64,000 nt of DNA from CAWDZK01 sp963726615 (GCA_963726615.1 CAVSCX010000010.1:248001-312000), one strand, 5' to 3'. Positions 46,460 to 54,806 are shown, counted from the stretch's first letter. Numbers and translations are program-made. The notes: a model not told the origin generated them from the sequence alone.

Positions 46460-47248
46460 TCATCGCGGCGGGGTGAGTCGCTGGCCGGGACGGAGCAGGT
46501 CGGGGTCCGGGCCGATGACCCGGTGGTTGGCGGCGTACCAGCGGGGCCACTCGGCCGCGATCTCGGCGACGCTTGCATCGGCGCCCAGGTGTCGGGCGGC
46601 GATCTGCCAGAGCGTGTCGCCCCGGCGGACGACGGCCTCGTCGACGACGCCGTGCTCGGCACTCGGGACCGAGGCGACAAGCCGGACCGCGGCGTCGTCG
46701 CCGGCGCTGCGACGGTGCCGAGCGGCCGGCCGGTCCGGGATCCAGCCCTCGGGTGCCACCGCGACGGGCCGGTCCAGCGCTACGCCGGCCGTGGCGCCGG
46801 CGACCGGCGGGGTGGGCAGGCGGTCGGCCGCCTCCGGTGCACCAGCTGCCACCGCAACGGCACGGACTGTTGCGACGGCCGGGAGGCTGCCGGCCGCGGT
46901 CGTGCCCGCGAGGGTGACCCCGAGCAGGACGCCGACAACGCGCCGGGCCGCGACCGGGGTCATCCGCAGGACCCGCGCATGTGCAGTCGAGCCGGGCCCA
47001 CCGAGCACCGCGGTGAGCAGGGTCAGCAACGACGTCGTGGCCAGCCAGCCGACGACCGTCCACGCCGCGGCGGCGGCGGCGAGGGCGACCGAGGCGCCGA
47101 CGGGTGCCGGCCCGGGTGCCCGGACGTCGTCCACCGCGCCCTGGGTGGCCCATCCCAACAGGGTCACGAGTGCCGCGCCGCCGAGCAGCAGGCCGGCCAC
47201 GGCCGTGAACCCCCGGATGGCCGGACGCACCTCCCGCACCAGCGCCAC
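46460..47248 (-). CDS. Membrane-anchored LysM-domain protein
   Basis: A 262-residue protein. Hydrophobic helices lie at about residues 13-33, 50-80 and 98-118, then a linker and a C-terminal LysM domain (VVRRGDTLWQIAARHLGADAS, residues ~205-225, and VIGPDPDLLRPGQRL). LysM binds peptidoglycan GlcNAc, so the tail probably faces the wall. GTG 47248 is used; a second in-frame GTG lies nine bases on. The gene has the clearest promoter in the window, with tandem repeats at its start point. Confidence 0.8.
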   Translation of the reverse strand: MALVREVRPAIRGFTAVAGLLLGGAALVTLLGWATQGAVDDVRAPGPAPVGASVALAAAAAAWTVVGWLATTSLLTLLTAVLGGPGSTAHARVLRMTPVAARRVVGVLLGVTLAGTTAAGSLPAVATVRAVAVAAGAPEAADRLPTPPVAGATAGVALDRPVAVAPEGWIPDRPAARHRRSAGDDAAVRLVASVPSAEHGVVDEAVVRRGDTLWQIAARHLGADASVAEIAAEWPRWYAANHRVIGPDPDLLRPGQRLTPPR

Positions 47249-47268
47249 CCCCTGAGGATCAATCCCTG

Positions 47269-47288
47269 CGTTTGCCTACGTTTGCCTT
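47269..47288 (-). repeat. Tandem 10-base direct repeat at the LysM-gene transcription start
   Basis: Two adjacent copies of AGGCAAACGT/C (minus strand; plus strand CGTTTGCCTa then CGTTTGCCTt at 47269-47278 and 47279-47288). The 10-base phase puts both on one face of the helix, immediately downstream of the -10 box. Confidence 0.55.
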
Positions 47289-47315
47289 TGTACACCTTCA
47301 TTAAAATCTCGTCAA
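47287..47315 (-). promoter_or_regulatory. Promoter of the LysM / Rv3235-family operon
   Basis: On the minus strand TTGACG (47315-47310) and TACAAA (47292-47287) are 17 bases apart in an unusually A/T-rich patch for this genome. Initiation is expected near 47280, within the tandem 10-base repeats. The 189-base region up to 47438 also serves the divergent 47438 gene. Confidence 0.6.
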
Positions 47316-47437
47316 CAACGATTGCTTGCGCTGACCGCGAGCAGTGGCCCGCCAGGTGCCCGGTGCGGTAGGAATCGCCCCTGGCGGGTGGCAGGCGGCG
47401 GCACGGGCGACGCGGCGGCGGGAGACGAGGAGAGCCG

Positions 47438-47995
47438 ATGCGCTGGGACGACCTGTTCCGTGACCTCGAGGCCCAGCTCGATGCCGCCGAGAGTGCCGCT
47501 CTGGCCGCCGAGGTGGCCGACCGCACCCGGCGGGAGGCGGCGCTGCTCGGGCTGGTCGACCGGGCCCGGGCCGCGGTGGGGCACGGGGTCGTCGTCCGGG
47601 TGCTGGGCGCGGGTCCGGTCGACGGCACGCTCACCGAGGTCGGGGCCCAGTGGCTGCTGCTCACCGAGGCAGCCGGCCGGCAGGTCCTCGTCCCCTCGGC
47701 GGCGGTCGCCTCGCTGACGGGGTTGCGGGCCTGGTCCGGTGCGCCGGGGTCAGCTGGTCAGGTGTTCGCCCGGCTGGGGCTCGGCTCGGCGCTACGAGGC
47801 ATCGCCCGGGACCGGCTCCCGGTGCAGGTGGGTCTCACCGACGGCAGCGTCGTGAGCGGCACCGTCGACCGGGTCGGCGCGGACTTCCTGGAGATCAGCG
47901 AGCACGGCGCGGGCGAGCCGCGACGACAGGGCGACGTCACCGGCGTCCGCACGGTGCCGTTCGCCGCGCTGGCCCTGGTGCGCAGCGGGGGGTGA
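47438..47995 (+). CDS. Conserved hypothetical protein, all-beta C-terminal domains
   Basis: A 185-residue protein I do not recognise by name. An N-terminal helix (DLFRDLEAQLDAAESAALAAEVADRTRREAALLGLVDRARA, in parts) is followed by two similar beta-rich modules. The first is VRVLGAGPVDGTLTEVGAQWLLLTEAAGRQVLVP; the second is VQVGLTDGSVVSGTVDRVGADFLEISEH. The repeated pattern G-x-V-x-G-T-x3-V-G-x-D/Q-x-L-x-L/I resembles Sm-like or LSm-type barrels. It is divergent from the LysM gene and its role is unknown. The ATG has GAGGAGAG upstream. Confidence 0.6.
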   Translation: MRWDDLFRDLEAQLDAAESAALAAEVADRTRREAALLGLVDRARAAVGHGVVVRVLGAGPVDGTLTEVGAQWLLLTEAAGRQVLVPSAAVASLTGLRAWSGAPGSAGQVFARLGLGSALRGIARDRLPVQVGLTDGSVVSGTVDRVGADFLEISEHGAGEPRRQGDVTGVRTVPFAALALVRSGG

Positions 47996-48008
47996 GCGGG
48001 GTCAGGCC

Positions 48009-48302
48009 TCAGGACCTGTCTTCGTCCGTGCTGTCGTTGTCGTTGTCGTCGTCACGGTCGGCGTCGTCGTCCGGGCGCCCGAACCGGTGCGTGGACACGA
48101 ACTCCCGGGTCTCGGAGTACATCCGCGCGATGTAGCCCTCCAGCTCGCTGGCCTCGACCCGCCACTGACCACGGCCGCCGATCTTGATGGCCGGCAGGTC
48201 GCCACTGCGGACGAGGGCGTAGACCTGCGCCGCGGAGATGTTGAGCGTCTCGGCGACGTCGGCGAGCTGGAGGAATCGCGGTCCGGAGCCGGAAGTGGTC
48301 AT
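48009..48302 (-). CDS. MerR-like/excisionase-type helix-turn-helix protein
   Basis: A 97-residue DNA-binding protein. Residues ~10-60 hold the HTH_17-type winged helix FLQLADVAETLNISAAQVYALVRSGDLPAIKIGGRGQWRVE in parts, as in BldC and AlpA. An acidic Asp/Asn tail (DDDADRDDDNDNDSTDED) follows. BldC-class proteins bind tandem direct repeats as head-to-tail oligomers; whether this protein does so is untested. It starts at ATG 48302. It is convergent with the gene at 47438 and divergent from the CpaB-like gene. Confidence 0.8.
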   Translation of the reverse strand: MTTSGSGPRFLQLADVAETLNISAAQVYALVRSGDLPAIKIGGRGQWRVEASELEGYIARMYSETREFVSTHRFGRPDDDADRDDDNDNDSTDEDRS

Positions 48303-48492
48303 GACGATGAGTATGCCCTCGGTTGCCTCCGGTAGCCCTCGTTGGTCAACAGCCGCCTCGTGTCGCTCCACGCCTGTGGACGCCGCCCGCGGCCGCCCGG
48401 GCGCGGTACGGCAGGATGGCGCCAGCGTCGATCCGGTCGCCTGGTGCGGCCCCGGCGCCCGTCGTCCGTCCGCACTCGGGGGGAGCCCGGCC

Positions 48493-49158
48493 GTGTCCGA
48501 CTTGCCCGCGCCGAGCGCGTCGCGTCTGTCCCGGGCCCGCTGGCTCGATGCCCGGCTGCTCGCCGGCCTGCTGCTCGTGCTGCTGTCGGTGGTCGTGGGC
48601 GCCAAGGTGATGGCCGACGCCGACCAGCGCGTGCAGGTGTGGTCGGTGACCCGCGACCTGGGGGTCGACACCCCGCTGTCCGGCGACGACCTGAGAGCCA
48701 CCTCGGTGAACCTGTCCGGCTCGACGACCCGGTACCTCGCGGCGTCGCAGGACCTCGAGGGAATGGTGCTGACCCGTCCGGTCGCACGCGGCGAGCTGCT
48801 GCCGGTCTCGGCGGTTGCGCAGGGCGACGGCGGGCAACGGCGACGGATCGTCATCGAGGTCGACCGGTTCGGCGTGGCCGGCCTGCAGAAGGGCCGGGTG
48901 GTCGACGTCTACGTGGTCCCGGAGCCCCAGAGCGGGCAGTCGCCCCCGCCCCCCGAGCTCGTGCTCGCGGGCGTCACTGTCGGTGAGGACGTGAAGTCCG
49001 GCGGGGGCGCCTTCGGGGGCAGCGGCTCCAAGGCGGGAGTGACGCTGCTCGTCGACTCGGGCGACGTGCCCGACCTCATCGACGCTGTCGCGCACGGCGA
49101 TGTCTACGTCGCGCAGGTGCCCGGCGGCGCAGCGCCGGCCGGTCCGGCGGGCTCGTGA
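48493..49158 (+). CDS. SAF-domain, CpaB/RcpC-like membrane protein
   Basis: A 221-residue protein. One membrane helix at ~22-42 (LLAGLLLVLLSVVVGAKVM) is followed by a SAF domain (residues ~50-115: VWSVTRDLGVDTPLSGDDL, YLAASQDLEGMVLTRPVARGELL). A second beta-rich region follows (RRRIVIEVDRFGVAGLQKGRVVDVYVV). CpaB proteins belong to Flp/Tad pilus assembly. GTG 48493 follows GGGGGAG. The gene overlaps the CpaE-like gene by GTGA. No Tad secretion ATPase or pilin gene follows here, so a pilus role is unproven. Confidence 0.75.
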   Translation: MSDLPAPSASRLSRARWLDARLLAGLLLVLLSVVVGAKVMADADQRVQVWSVTRDLGVDTPLSGDDLRATSVNLSGSTTRYLAASQDLEGMVLTRPVARGELLPVSAVAQGDGGQRRRIVIEVDRFGVAGLQKGRVVDVYVVPEPQSGQSPPPPELVLAGVTVGEDVKSGGGAFGGSGSKAGVTLLVDSGDVPDLIDAVAHGDVYVAQVPGGAAPAGPAGS

Positions 49159-50456
49159 GCGTCCCGGTCCTCACCGCGGTCACCGGGGCCAGCTGGGAGG
49201 CTGCGCTTGTCGCGGGGCTCGAGCGCACCCGCACGGGGATCACCGTGGTGCGTCGTTGCGTGGACCTCGCAGACCTGCTCGCCGCGGCGTCCACCGGGAC
49301 CGCCCGGGCAGCGTTGCTCTCGGCGGAGCTGCGCCGGCTCGATCGCGACGCGTTGTCCCGGCTGGCCGCCGCCCGCGTCGCGGTCGTAGGCCTCGTCACG
49401 CCCGGGGACGAGCAGGCCGAGACCCGGCTGCGCCAGCTCGGGGTCGTGCACGTCCTTCGCGCCGATGCGCCCCCTGTCGACATCGCGTCCGCGGTGTCGG
49501 CGGCGCTCGGTGAGCAGACCGTGGCCGGTGACGGGTCGGCCGCCGCGTGGAGCCGTCCGATGGAGGCGCTGCCGGACCTCGACGCTCCCGCAGGGGCCGA
49601 GGTCCCGGTCGAGCCGGGCAGCGGGCGGCTGGTCGCCGTCTGGGGGCCGACAGGCGCGCCAGGTCGCACGACTGTCGCGGTCGGGGTCGCCGCCGAGCTG
49701 GCCTCGGCCGGCACCGCGACGCTGCTCGCCGACGCCGACGTCTACGGCGGGGTCGTGGCCCAGGTCCTCGGCTTCCTGGACGAGTCGCCCGGTCTCGCTG
49801 CCGCCGCCCGGCTGGCGAACAACGGGCAGCTCGACCTCGCGGCGCTCGCCGGGGTGGCACCGGTCGCGGCGCCGAACCTGCGCGTGCTCACCGGCATCTC
49901 GCGGGCCGACCGCTGGCCCGAGCTGAGACCGGCCGCACTCGACAAGGTCTGGGCCCTCGCCCGGAGTCTCGCTGCGGTCACTGTCGTCGACGTCGGATTC
50001 TGCCTCGAGCAGGACGAGGAGCTGTCCTTCGACACGGCGGCACCGCGGCGCAACGGGGCGACGATCGCCACCCTGCTGGCTGCCGACGTCGTGCTCGCCG
50101 TCGGTTCGGCCGACCCTGTGGGCATGCAGCGACTGGTGCGCGGCCTCACCCAGCTGCGTGAGGCAGCACCGGGGGTGCTGCCCCGCGTCGTGGTCAACCG
50201 GGTCCGCCGGGGGGCCGTCGGCTCGGACCCGGAGTCGCAGCTCGCCGAGGCACTGGAGCGCTACGCCGGTGTGCGCGACGTCTCCTTCGTCCCCGACGAC
50301 CGCGATGCGCTGGACGCCAGCCTGCTGCAGGCGCGGTCGCTGTGCGAGACCAGCCCCGACTCCCGGGCCCGGGCGGCTCTGGCCGGGATCGCCGCCGGGT
50401 TGGTCGGCCGGCCGGTCCCGAGGCGCCGGCGCGGCCGGATGCGTCGCGGCGCCTGA
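49155..50456 (+). CDS. CpaE/MinD-like P-loop ATPase
   Basis: A 433-residue protein. The N-terminal ~130 residues form a receiver-like domain without a clear phospho-site (VVGLVTPGDEQAETRLRQLGVVHVL). The C-terminal domain is a deviant Walker A ATPase: WGPTGAPGRTTVAVGVAAEL near residue 158, then LLADADVYGGVVAQVLG. The usual KGGxGKT lysine pair is replaced by GPTGAPGRTT, with no signature lysine at the start. The relationship to CpaE is supported by the coupled CpaB-like gene. Positively charged C-terminus (RRRRGRMRRG). Confidence 0.75.
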   Translation: MSVPVLTAVTGASWEAALVAGLERTRTGITVVRRCVDLADLLAAASTGTARAALLSAELRRLDRDALSRLAAARVAVVGLVTPGDEQAETRLRQLGVVHVLRADAPPVDIASAVSAALGEQTVAGDGSAAAWSRPMEALPDLDAPAGAEVPVEPGSGRLVAVWGPTGAPGRTTVAVGVAAELASAGTATLLADADVYGGVVAQVLGFLDESPGLAAAARLANNGQLDLAALAGVAPVAAPNLRVLTGISRADRWPELRPAALDKVWALARSLAAVTVVDVGFCLEQDEELSFDTAAPRRNGATIATLLAADVVLAVGSADPVGMQRLVRGLTQLREAAPGVLPRVVVNRVRRGAVGSDPESQLAEALERYAGVRDVSFVPDDRDALDASLLQARSLCETSPDSRARAALAGIAAGLVGRPVPRRRRGRMRRGA

Positions 50457-50617
50457 AGGTGAGCGGGTGACCGTCCAGGTGTTCCCGGACGTCGAGCTGC
50501 ACGGTCCGCGACTGCACTGGCTCCGGCCTCTCGAGGGGTCCGCGGGCCGCGCACCCTGCTCGTCGTTCCCCTGCTCGGTAGGCTCGCCCTCCGTCCTCGC
50601 CGACGCCCGGGAGACCT

Positions 50618-51280
50618 GTGGTGCCTGAGACCGGCCGGCTCCGTGCGCTGGTCGTCGACTGGGGCGGGGTGCTGACCGAGCCGCTGCAGACGGCGATAGC
50701 CGCCTGGGCCCTGGTGGACGGCGTCCCGGTCGACGACTACGTCGCGGTGATGCGCGCGTGGCTGGGGGTGGCCGAGGGCGAGCTCGCGCGGGACAACCCG
50801 GTGGCGGCGCTCGAGCGCGGCGAGATCGAGGTGCCGCACTTCGAGGACCAGCTCGCTGCCCGGCTCGCCGAGCGCAGCGGTCGCGACGTGCAGGCCCGCG
50901 GTCTGCTGTCGCGGATGTTCGCGGAGTTCACGCATGCGCCCGCGATGTCCTCGTTGGTGCTGCGGGCCAAGGAGGCCGGGCTGCTCACGGGCCTGCTGTC
51001 GAACTCGTGGGGCAACGAGTATCCCCGCGAGGGGTGGGACCAGATGTTCGACGCCATCGTCATCTCCGGCGAGGTGGGGATGCGCAAGCCGGAGCCGGCG
51101 ATCTTCGCCCACACCCTCGACCTGCTCGGGGTCAGGGCCGAGGAGACGGTCTTCGTCGACGACCTCGCACCGAACGTCGAGGCCGCCCGTGCGCTCGGGC
51201 TTGTCGCGGTGCACCACACGTCGTACGACGAGACGCTGGTCGCACTCGAGCAGCTCTTCGGCCTGGCTCTCGGCGACTAG
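50618..51280 (+). CDS. HAD-superfamily hydrolase
   Basis: A 220-residue HAD-IA phosphatase-like enzyme. Motif I is VVDWGGVLTEP near residue 13, where the second Asp of DxDxT is replaced by Gly as in other DxGGVL subgroup members. Motif II is LLSNSWG near 125, motif III has GMRKPEPAIF and motif IV is VFVDDLAPNVEAARALGL near 180. A helical cap occupies ~20-90. The substrate is unknown. The start is GTG 50618 or the adjacent GTG 50621, after GGGAG. It is 161 bases from the CpaE-like gene. Confidence 0.85.
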   Translation: MVPETGRLRALVVDWGGVLTEPLQTAIAAWALVDGVPVDDYVAVMRAWLGVAEGELARDNPVAALERGEIEVPHFEDQLAARLAERSGRDVQARGLLSRMFAEFTHAPAMSSLVLRAKEAGLLTGLLSNSWGNEYPREGWDQMFDAIVISGEVGMRKPEPAIFAHTLDLLGVRAEETVFVDDLAPNVEAARALGLVAVHHTSYDETLVALEQLFGLALGD

Positions 51281-51303
51281 CCCGGGTCTCCCCACGTACC
51301 GCG

Positions 51304-52131
51304 TCAGCCGCCGCCGGGAGCTCCGGGCCGCTGCTGCATCCGGGCCAGGTACCGCTCGGCGGACCGCTGCACCGCCCCGGCGCCGTCCTCGACCACGACC
51401 ATGCCCCACCAGCCGCCGTACACCCGTTCGAAGGAGTACGGACGGACCCGCCGGGCGATGTCACCGACGGTTGCGGCGTCGAGCGGGATGAGGTTGGGGT
51501 AGCTCCACATGAAGCTCACCCAGTCGCGGTCCTGCACGACAGTGATCGTGTCGCCGGTGAGCAGGGCACCGTGCCCGTCCGCACCGGCGGGCCAGTGCAG
51601 GACGCAGGCGCCGTCGAAGTGGCCGCCGATCCGGGCCACCGTCAGCCCGGGAACGGGCTCGACGACGTCGTCGAACAGCTCGATCCGGTCGGAAGGCCGC
51701 TGGATCCATGCCTCGTCGGCCCGGGGGATGAGGATCCGGGCGTCGAAGGCCTCGGCCCACTCCACGTGGGCCGCGTAGAAGTGCGGGTGCGACATGGCGA
51801 TCGCCGCAATGCCGCCGAGCCCTGCGACCCGCTCGCGGGTGGCCGGGTCCAGGAGCGGCACGCAGTCCCACAGCACGTTGCCGTGAGGCGTCCGCACGAG
51901 CAGCGCCCGCTGCCCGATGCCGACCTTCGGCTCGACGCCGAGGCCGATCAGGTCGTGTTCCTCCTCGCGCACCACGTTGGCGTGGTCGCGCGCGAGCTCG
52001 GACATGGTCGTCCAGAGCTGGCCAGACCAGCCGACGTACTGGCGCTCGTCCGTGCAGATCGCGCACTCGTCGGGTGGAGTCGCGCTGTCGTCCTGCTGCA
52101 CCGCGCAGGTCTGGCAGATCCACGCCGGCAT
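51304..52131 (-). CDS. Metallo-beta-lactamase-fold hydrolase with an N-terminal zinc-ribbon
   Basis: A 275-residue protein. The N-terminus holds CQTCAVQQ and CAICTDE (two C-x2-C pairs ~16 residues apart), a likely zinc-ribbon. The rest is an MBL fold with the metal motif degenerate: SHPHFYAAHVEWAEAF replaces HxHxDH, and later histidines are in GGHFDGACVLHWP and LLTGDT. It therefore keeps H-x-H but not the DH pair, and its substrate is unknown. ATG 52131 has GGGAGGAGG upstream. Confidence 0.75.
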   Translation of the reverse strand: MPAWICQTCAVQQDDSATPPDECAICTDERQYVGWSGQLWTTMSELARDHANVVREEEHDLIGLGVEPKVGIGQRALLVRTPHGNVLWDCVPLLDPATRERVAGLGGIAAIAMSHPHFYAAHVEWAEAFDARILIPRADEAWIQRPSDRIELFDDVVEPVPGLTVARIGGHFDGACVLHWPAGADGHGALLTGDTITVVQDRDWVSFMWSYPNLIPLDAATVGDIARRVRPYSFERVYGGWWGMVVVEDGAGAVQRSAERYLARMQQRPGAPGGG

Positions 52132-52222
52132 GGCGACCGCGCCTCCTCCCGCCTCTGCCTCCCGAACGGCGAGGCCCCTCTTGGGTCGGACCCTAGCCGG
52201 GGGAACGTGCGAGCATCGCGAC

Positions 52223-52459
52223 ATGTCAGGTACCGGTGGCGCTCCCAGCCGCCTGTGGCGGGCCGGCGCCCTGGTCGCCGCTCGGGCGGTCGCCGCAGCG
52301 GCGTCCGTGGTCCTGCTGCTGTGGGCCTACCGGATCCTCGACAACATCTGGGGCTACAACGACAGCGGCACCCTCACCTACGTCGTCTTCGCGGCCGTCC
52401 CCGGCGTCCCGGGTCTTTTCGCGGCCTGGTTCGCCGTGCAGGGACGGTTGGGTCGCTGA
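52223..52459 (+). CDS. Small two-helix membrane protein
   Basis: A 78-residue protein of unknown function. Two hydrophobic helices (AARAVAAAASVVLLLWAYRI, residues ~19-38, and TLTYVVFAAVPGVPGLFAAWFAV, ~50-72) are joined by DNIWGYNDSG. It starts at ATG 52223, 91 bases from the divergent metallo-beta-lactamase gene, and ends convergent with a GNAT gene. Confidence 0.55.
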   Translation: MSGTGGAPSRLWRAGALVAARAVAAAASVVLLLWAYRILDNIWGYNDSGTLTYVVFAAVPGVPGLFAAWFAVQGRLGR

Positions 52460-52490
52460 GCTGTCCAACGGCGAGCCGGTCCCGCTCTGT

Positions 52491-52994
52491 TCAGGCGGGG
52501 ACATTCAGGGAGAGCCAGACGTCGGGGGGCAGCCACGGCTTGTCCGGCACCGGGCGGCGTTCCTCGGTCCAGGTGTCGCCCGCGAGGTCGCTCGCCACCC
52601 GCCGCCAGAACCTGGCCGCCCGGGGGTTCTCCTCCTGGAACGCCACGACCCAGGGACCGGGCGTCCGGCGCATCACCTGGGTCGCGACGGCGTGCCCGAC
52701 TCCCTCGCGCCGGACGGCTCGCACCACGAAGAACTCGGAGAGGATCGCCGGCGGCGACTCGAGGCCGCGGACGAGGACGAACCCGGCCGGCCGGCCCTGG
52801 TGCCGGACGACGTACGCGGTGCGGTCCGGGTCGTCCCCGACGAGGTACCCCGCCAGCGGGCCGGGGGTGAACATGCCTTCCTCGTCGGGCAGCATCCCGC
52901 GGAACTCGGACAGGTCGTGCCGGTAGAGCTGCCACAGCCGTTCGAGCAGCGGCCGCATCCGCGGCGTGACGGTGTCGAGAGCAGGTCCGGTCAC
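52491..52994 (-). CDS. GNAT N-acetyltransferase
   Basis: A 167-residue acetyltransferase. The acetyl-CoA loop region is VVRAVRREGVGHAVATQVM near residue 90, preceded by GFVLVRGLES and followed by QEENPRAARFWRRVASD, which is the usual GNAT ending. It starts at GTG 52994, four bases after the stop of the upstream membrane protein gene, so it probably belongs to that operon. The acceptor is unknown. Confidence 0.8.
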   Translation of the reverse strand: MTGPALDTVTPRMRPLLERLWQLYRHDLSEFRGMLPDEEGMFTPGPLAGYLVGDDPDRTAYVVRHQGRPAGFVLVRGLESPPAILSEFFVVRAVRREGVGHAVATQVMRRTPGPWVVAFQEENPRAARFWRRVASDLAGDTWTEERRPVPDKPWLPPDVWLSLNVPA

Positions 52995-52998
52995 GGCG

Positions 52999-54327
52999 TC
53001 ACGCCGCGAACAGCAGGCTCAGGCCCCCGACGGTGTAGCCGACCATCAGCACCAGCATCGGGAGCTGCCCGGCGATGGCGTGCCGCCGCGGCAGCAGGCG
53101 GACCGCCCTGTCGTGAGCCAGCACGACGGCGAGGACGTGGCCGGTCACCACTCCGACGACCTGCAGCACGGCGACCAGCGTCGGGTCAGCCAGCGTGGGG
53201 TCGATGGCCCGGTTTCCGGTGCCCAGCCAGTTCGACCCGTTGCCGAGCGGGTCGGACAGCTGGATCACCGTCTGCTGCCCGATCAGCACGAGCAGAGACC
53301 AGTAGTGGGCCAGGATGTAGCCCACGACGATGGGCACGAGGGTGTGTGCGAACTCGCCGACGGCGCGGCTCGGCGGCAGCCCCGCCCCTCGGCCGCTCCA
53401 CGACGCGGCCAGGACGAACAGCCCGGTCACGACCACGACCGCCGTCACAAGCCCGACGGTCCCGAGCACCTGCGGGTCCAGGCTGCTCTCCTGCTGCCGG
53501 ACCACCCACCAGGGTGAGTTGGAGAAGGAGTCGTACCCCGTCGAGCCGAGCAGTGTGCCGACCACGGCGAACAGCCCCGGCGCGACCGGCGTCCCGGCAA
53601 CCCCCGAGAGCGGGTCCCGCAGCACCAGGCGGCCGTCGCCGCGTCGTCCCACCGGCGAGAGCCGGCCGACCAGGGAGGAGAAGACCTCGAAGCCGTCGCC
53701 GCGGCCGAACCAGCGCGACCCCCAGTACGTCGCCGCGAGCAGGTCGATGGCGAGGTAGGCCACGATCGCTGTGCGCAGCGACCGCAGCGTGGTGCTCTCG
53801 GGGTAGACCAGCTCCAGCCAGGTGAAGGCGAGCAGCACTGCGGCGGCCGGCCAGTAGCCGAACCGCCTCGGGTACGGCGCCAGGCCCTCCTCGGGCGGGG
53901 CACCCAGGGCCCGGGACAGCAGCAGGTGCAGCCCCCGGGCCGGGCTGACGAGCCGCCAGACGGGCCCGGTGAGCACCGAGAGCAGCGGCACGCCCACCCA
54001 GAACAGCACGAAGACCGACCCCGCGGTCGGGTTGAGCGCGTCGTCCCGGCCGAAGAAGGCCGCGATCGCGACGTACGCCGTCACCAGCACGCCGAGCACG
54101 AGCAGGGCACGGCGCACGGCGCGGCCGTCCAGCACCCGCTGCACGCCGACCGGCAGCGGGCGACCGGCCGTCCCGGGATGCAGCCGGGGCTCCCGCCACA
54201 GCAGGCCGAGCGCGAGGAACGACACGATCAGGGCCACGGCCGCACCGGTCACCGCGTACGAGAAGGGGATCGGCAGGTCCTCACGGCTGCCGACGCCGTG
54301 CGCCAGCAGCTCCCCGGTTCCGGTCAC
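52999..54327 (-). CDS. Multi-pass membrane protein, FedA-like (often named fenitrothion hydrolase)
   Basis: A 442-residue membrane protein with about ten hydrophobic helices. The entry LLAHGVGSREDLPIPFSYAVTGAAVALIVSFLALG resembles, from memory, actinobacterial proteins annotated as fenitrothion hydrolase-like (FedA), though that name is a homology label. The start is GTG 54327; the frame continues upstream, but this start places the LAHG motif correctly. The gene directly downstream is a GNAT enzyme, and a cupredoxin lipoprotein gene ends 17 bases upstream, a pairing that hints at copper or redox chemistry at the membrane. Confidence 0.65.
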   Translation of the reverse strand: MTGTGELLAHGVGSREDLPIPFSYAVTGAAVALIVSFLALGLLWREPRLHPGTAGRPLPVGVQRVLDGRAVRRALLVLGVLVTAYVAIAAFFGRDDALNPTAGSVFVLFWVGVPLLSVLTGPVWRLVSPARGLHLLLSRALGAPPEEGLAPYPRRFGYWPAAAVLLAFTWLELVYPESTTLRSLRTAIVAYLAIDLLAATYWGSRWFGRGDGFEVFSSLVGRLSPVGRRGDGRLVLRDPLSGVAGTPVAPGLFAVVGTLLGSTGYDSFSNSPWWVVRQQESSLDPQVLGTVGLVTAVVVVTGLFVLAASWSGRGAGLPPSRAVGEFAHTLVPIVVGYILAHYWSLLVLIGQQTVIQLSDPLGNGSNWLGTGNRAIDPTLADPTLVAVLQVVGVVTGHVLAVVLAHDRAVRLLPRRHAIAGQLPMLVLMVGYTVGGLSLLFAA

Positions 54328-54343
54328 GCCGCCGCCCGGCCGG

Positions 54344-54781
54344 TCAGCGGACCTCGAGCTGCAGCAGCTGGAGCTCGGTCTCGTGCGTCTCCACCTCGAA
54401 CAGACCCGCCTCGTCCGCGGTGAGCTCGATCGAGGTGGTCCTCCCGGCATCGAGCGGCTTCTCGACCTCGAAGCCGTGCACGTGCACCTCGTCGTCGACG
54501 TCGCTGGTGATCTGCAGCTCGATGGTGCTCCCGAGCGGCACCTTCACCCGCCTCGGCTTGGGGGTGACCTTCCCGTCGCGCACCGAGACCGTGACCGTCA
54601 CCGGCGTGGCCGGGTTCGGCTCGCCGCTGGCGATCCCGGTCGTGCTACCGGACGAGGTCGAGGTGGACGCGGAGGGGCTGGGGCTGGTCGAGGTGCTGGG
54701 GGACTCGGCGCTGCCGGCGGCGCACCCGCCGGCGAGCAGGACCAGGGCGGCGGCGAGCACGGGAAGGGTCCGTCGGCGCAT
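54344..54781 (-). CDS. Lipoprotein with cupredoxin-like domain
   Basis: A 145-residue lipoprotein. Signal peptide with lipobox LLAGGC (cysteine near residue 20), then a Ser/Thr-rich linker, then a beta-rich cupredoxin-like domain: VTVTVSVRDGKVTPKPRRVKVPLGSTIELQITSDVDDEVHVHGFEVEK in parts, ending GLFEVETHETELQLLQLEVR. The D-E-V-H-V-H-G and H-E-T positions could bind a metal, although a full type-1 copper set (His, Cys, His, Met) is not seen. It is the first gene of a minus-strand operon with the FedA-like protein. Confidence 0.75.
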   Translation of the reverse strand: MRRRTLPVLAAALVLLAGGCAAGSAESPSTSTSPSPSASTSTSSGSTTGIASGEPNPATPVTVTVSVRDGKVTPKPRRVKVPLGSTIELQITSDVDDEVHVHGFEVEKPLDAGRTTSIELTADEAGLFEVETHETELQLLQLEVR

Positions 54782-54806
54782 CCGCCGAGCATGCCACGAT
54801 GGTCCG

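Noticed and set aside
50467..50628. 53-codon GTG frame between the CpaE-like and HAD genes
   Set aside because: It has a weak ribosome-site-like GAAGGTGAG but no recognisable sequence, and it runs into the HAD start; length is within chance for this GC content.
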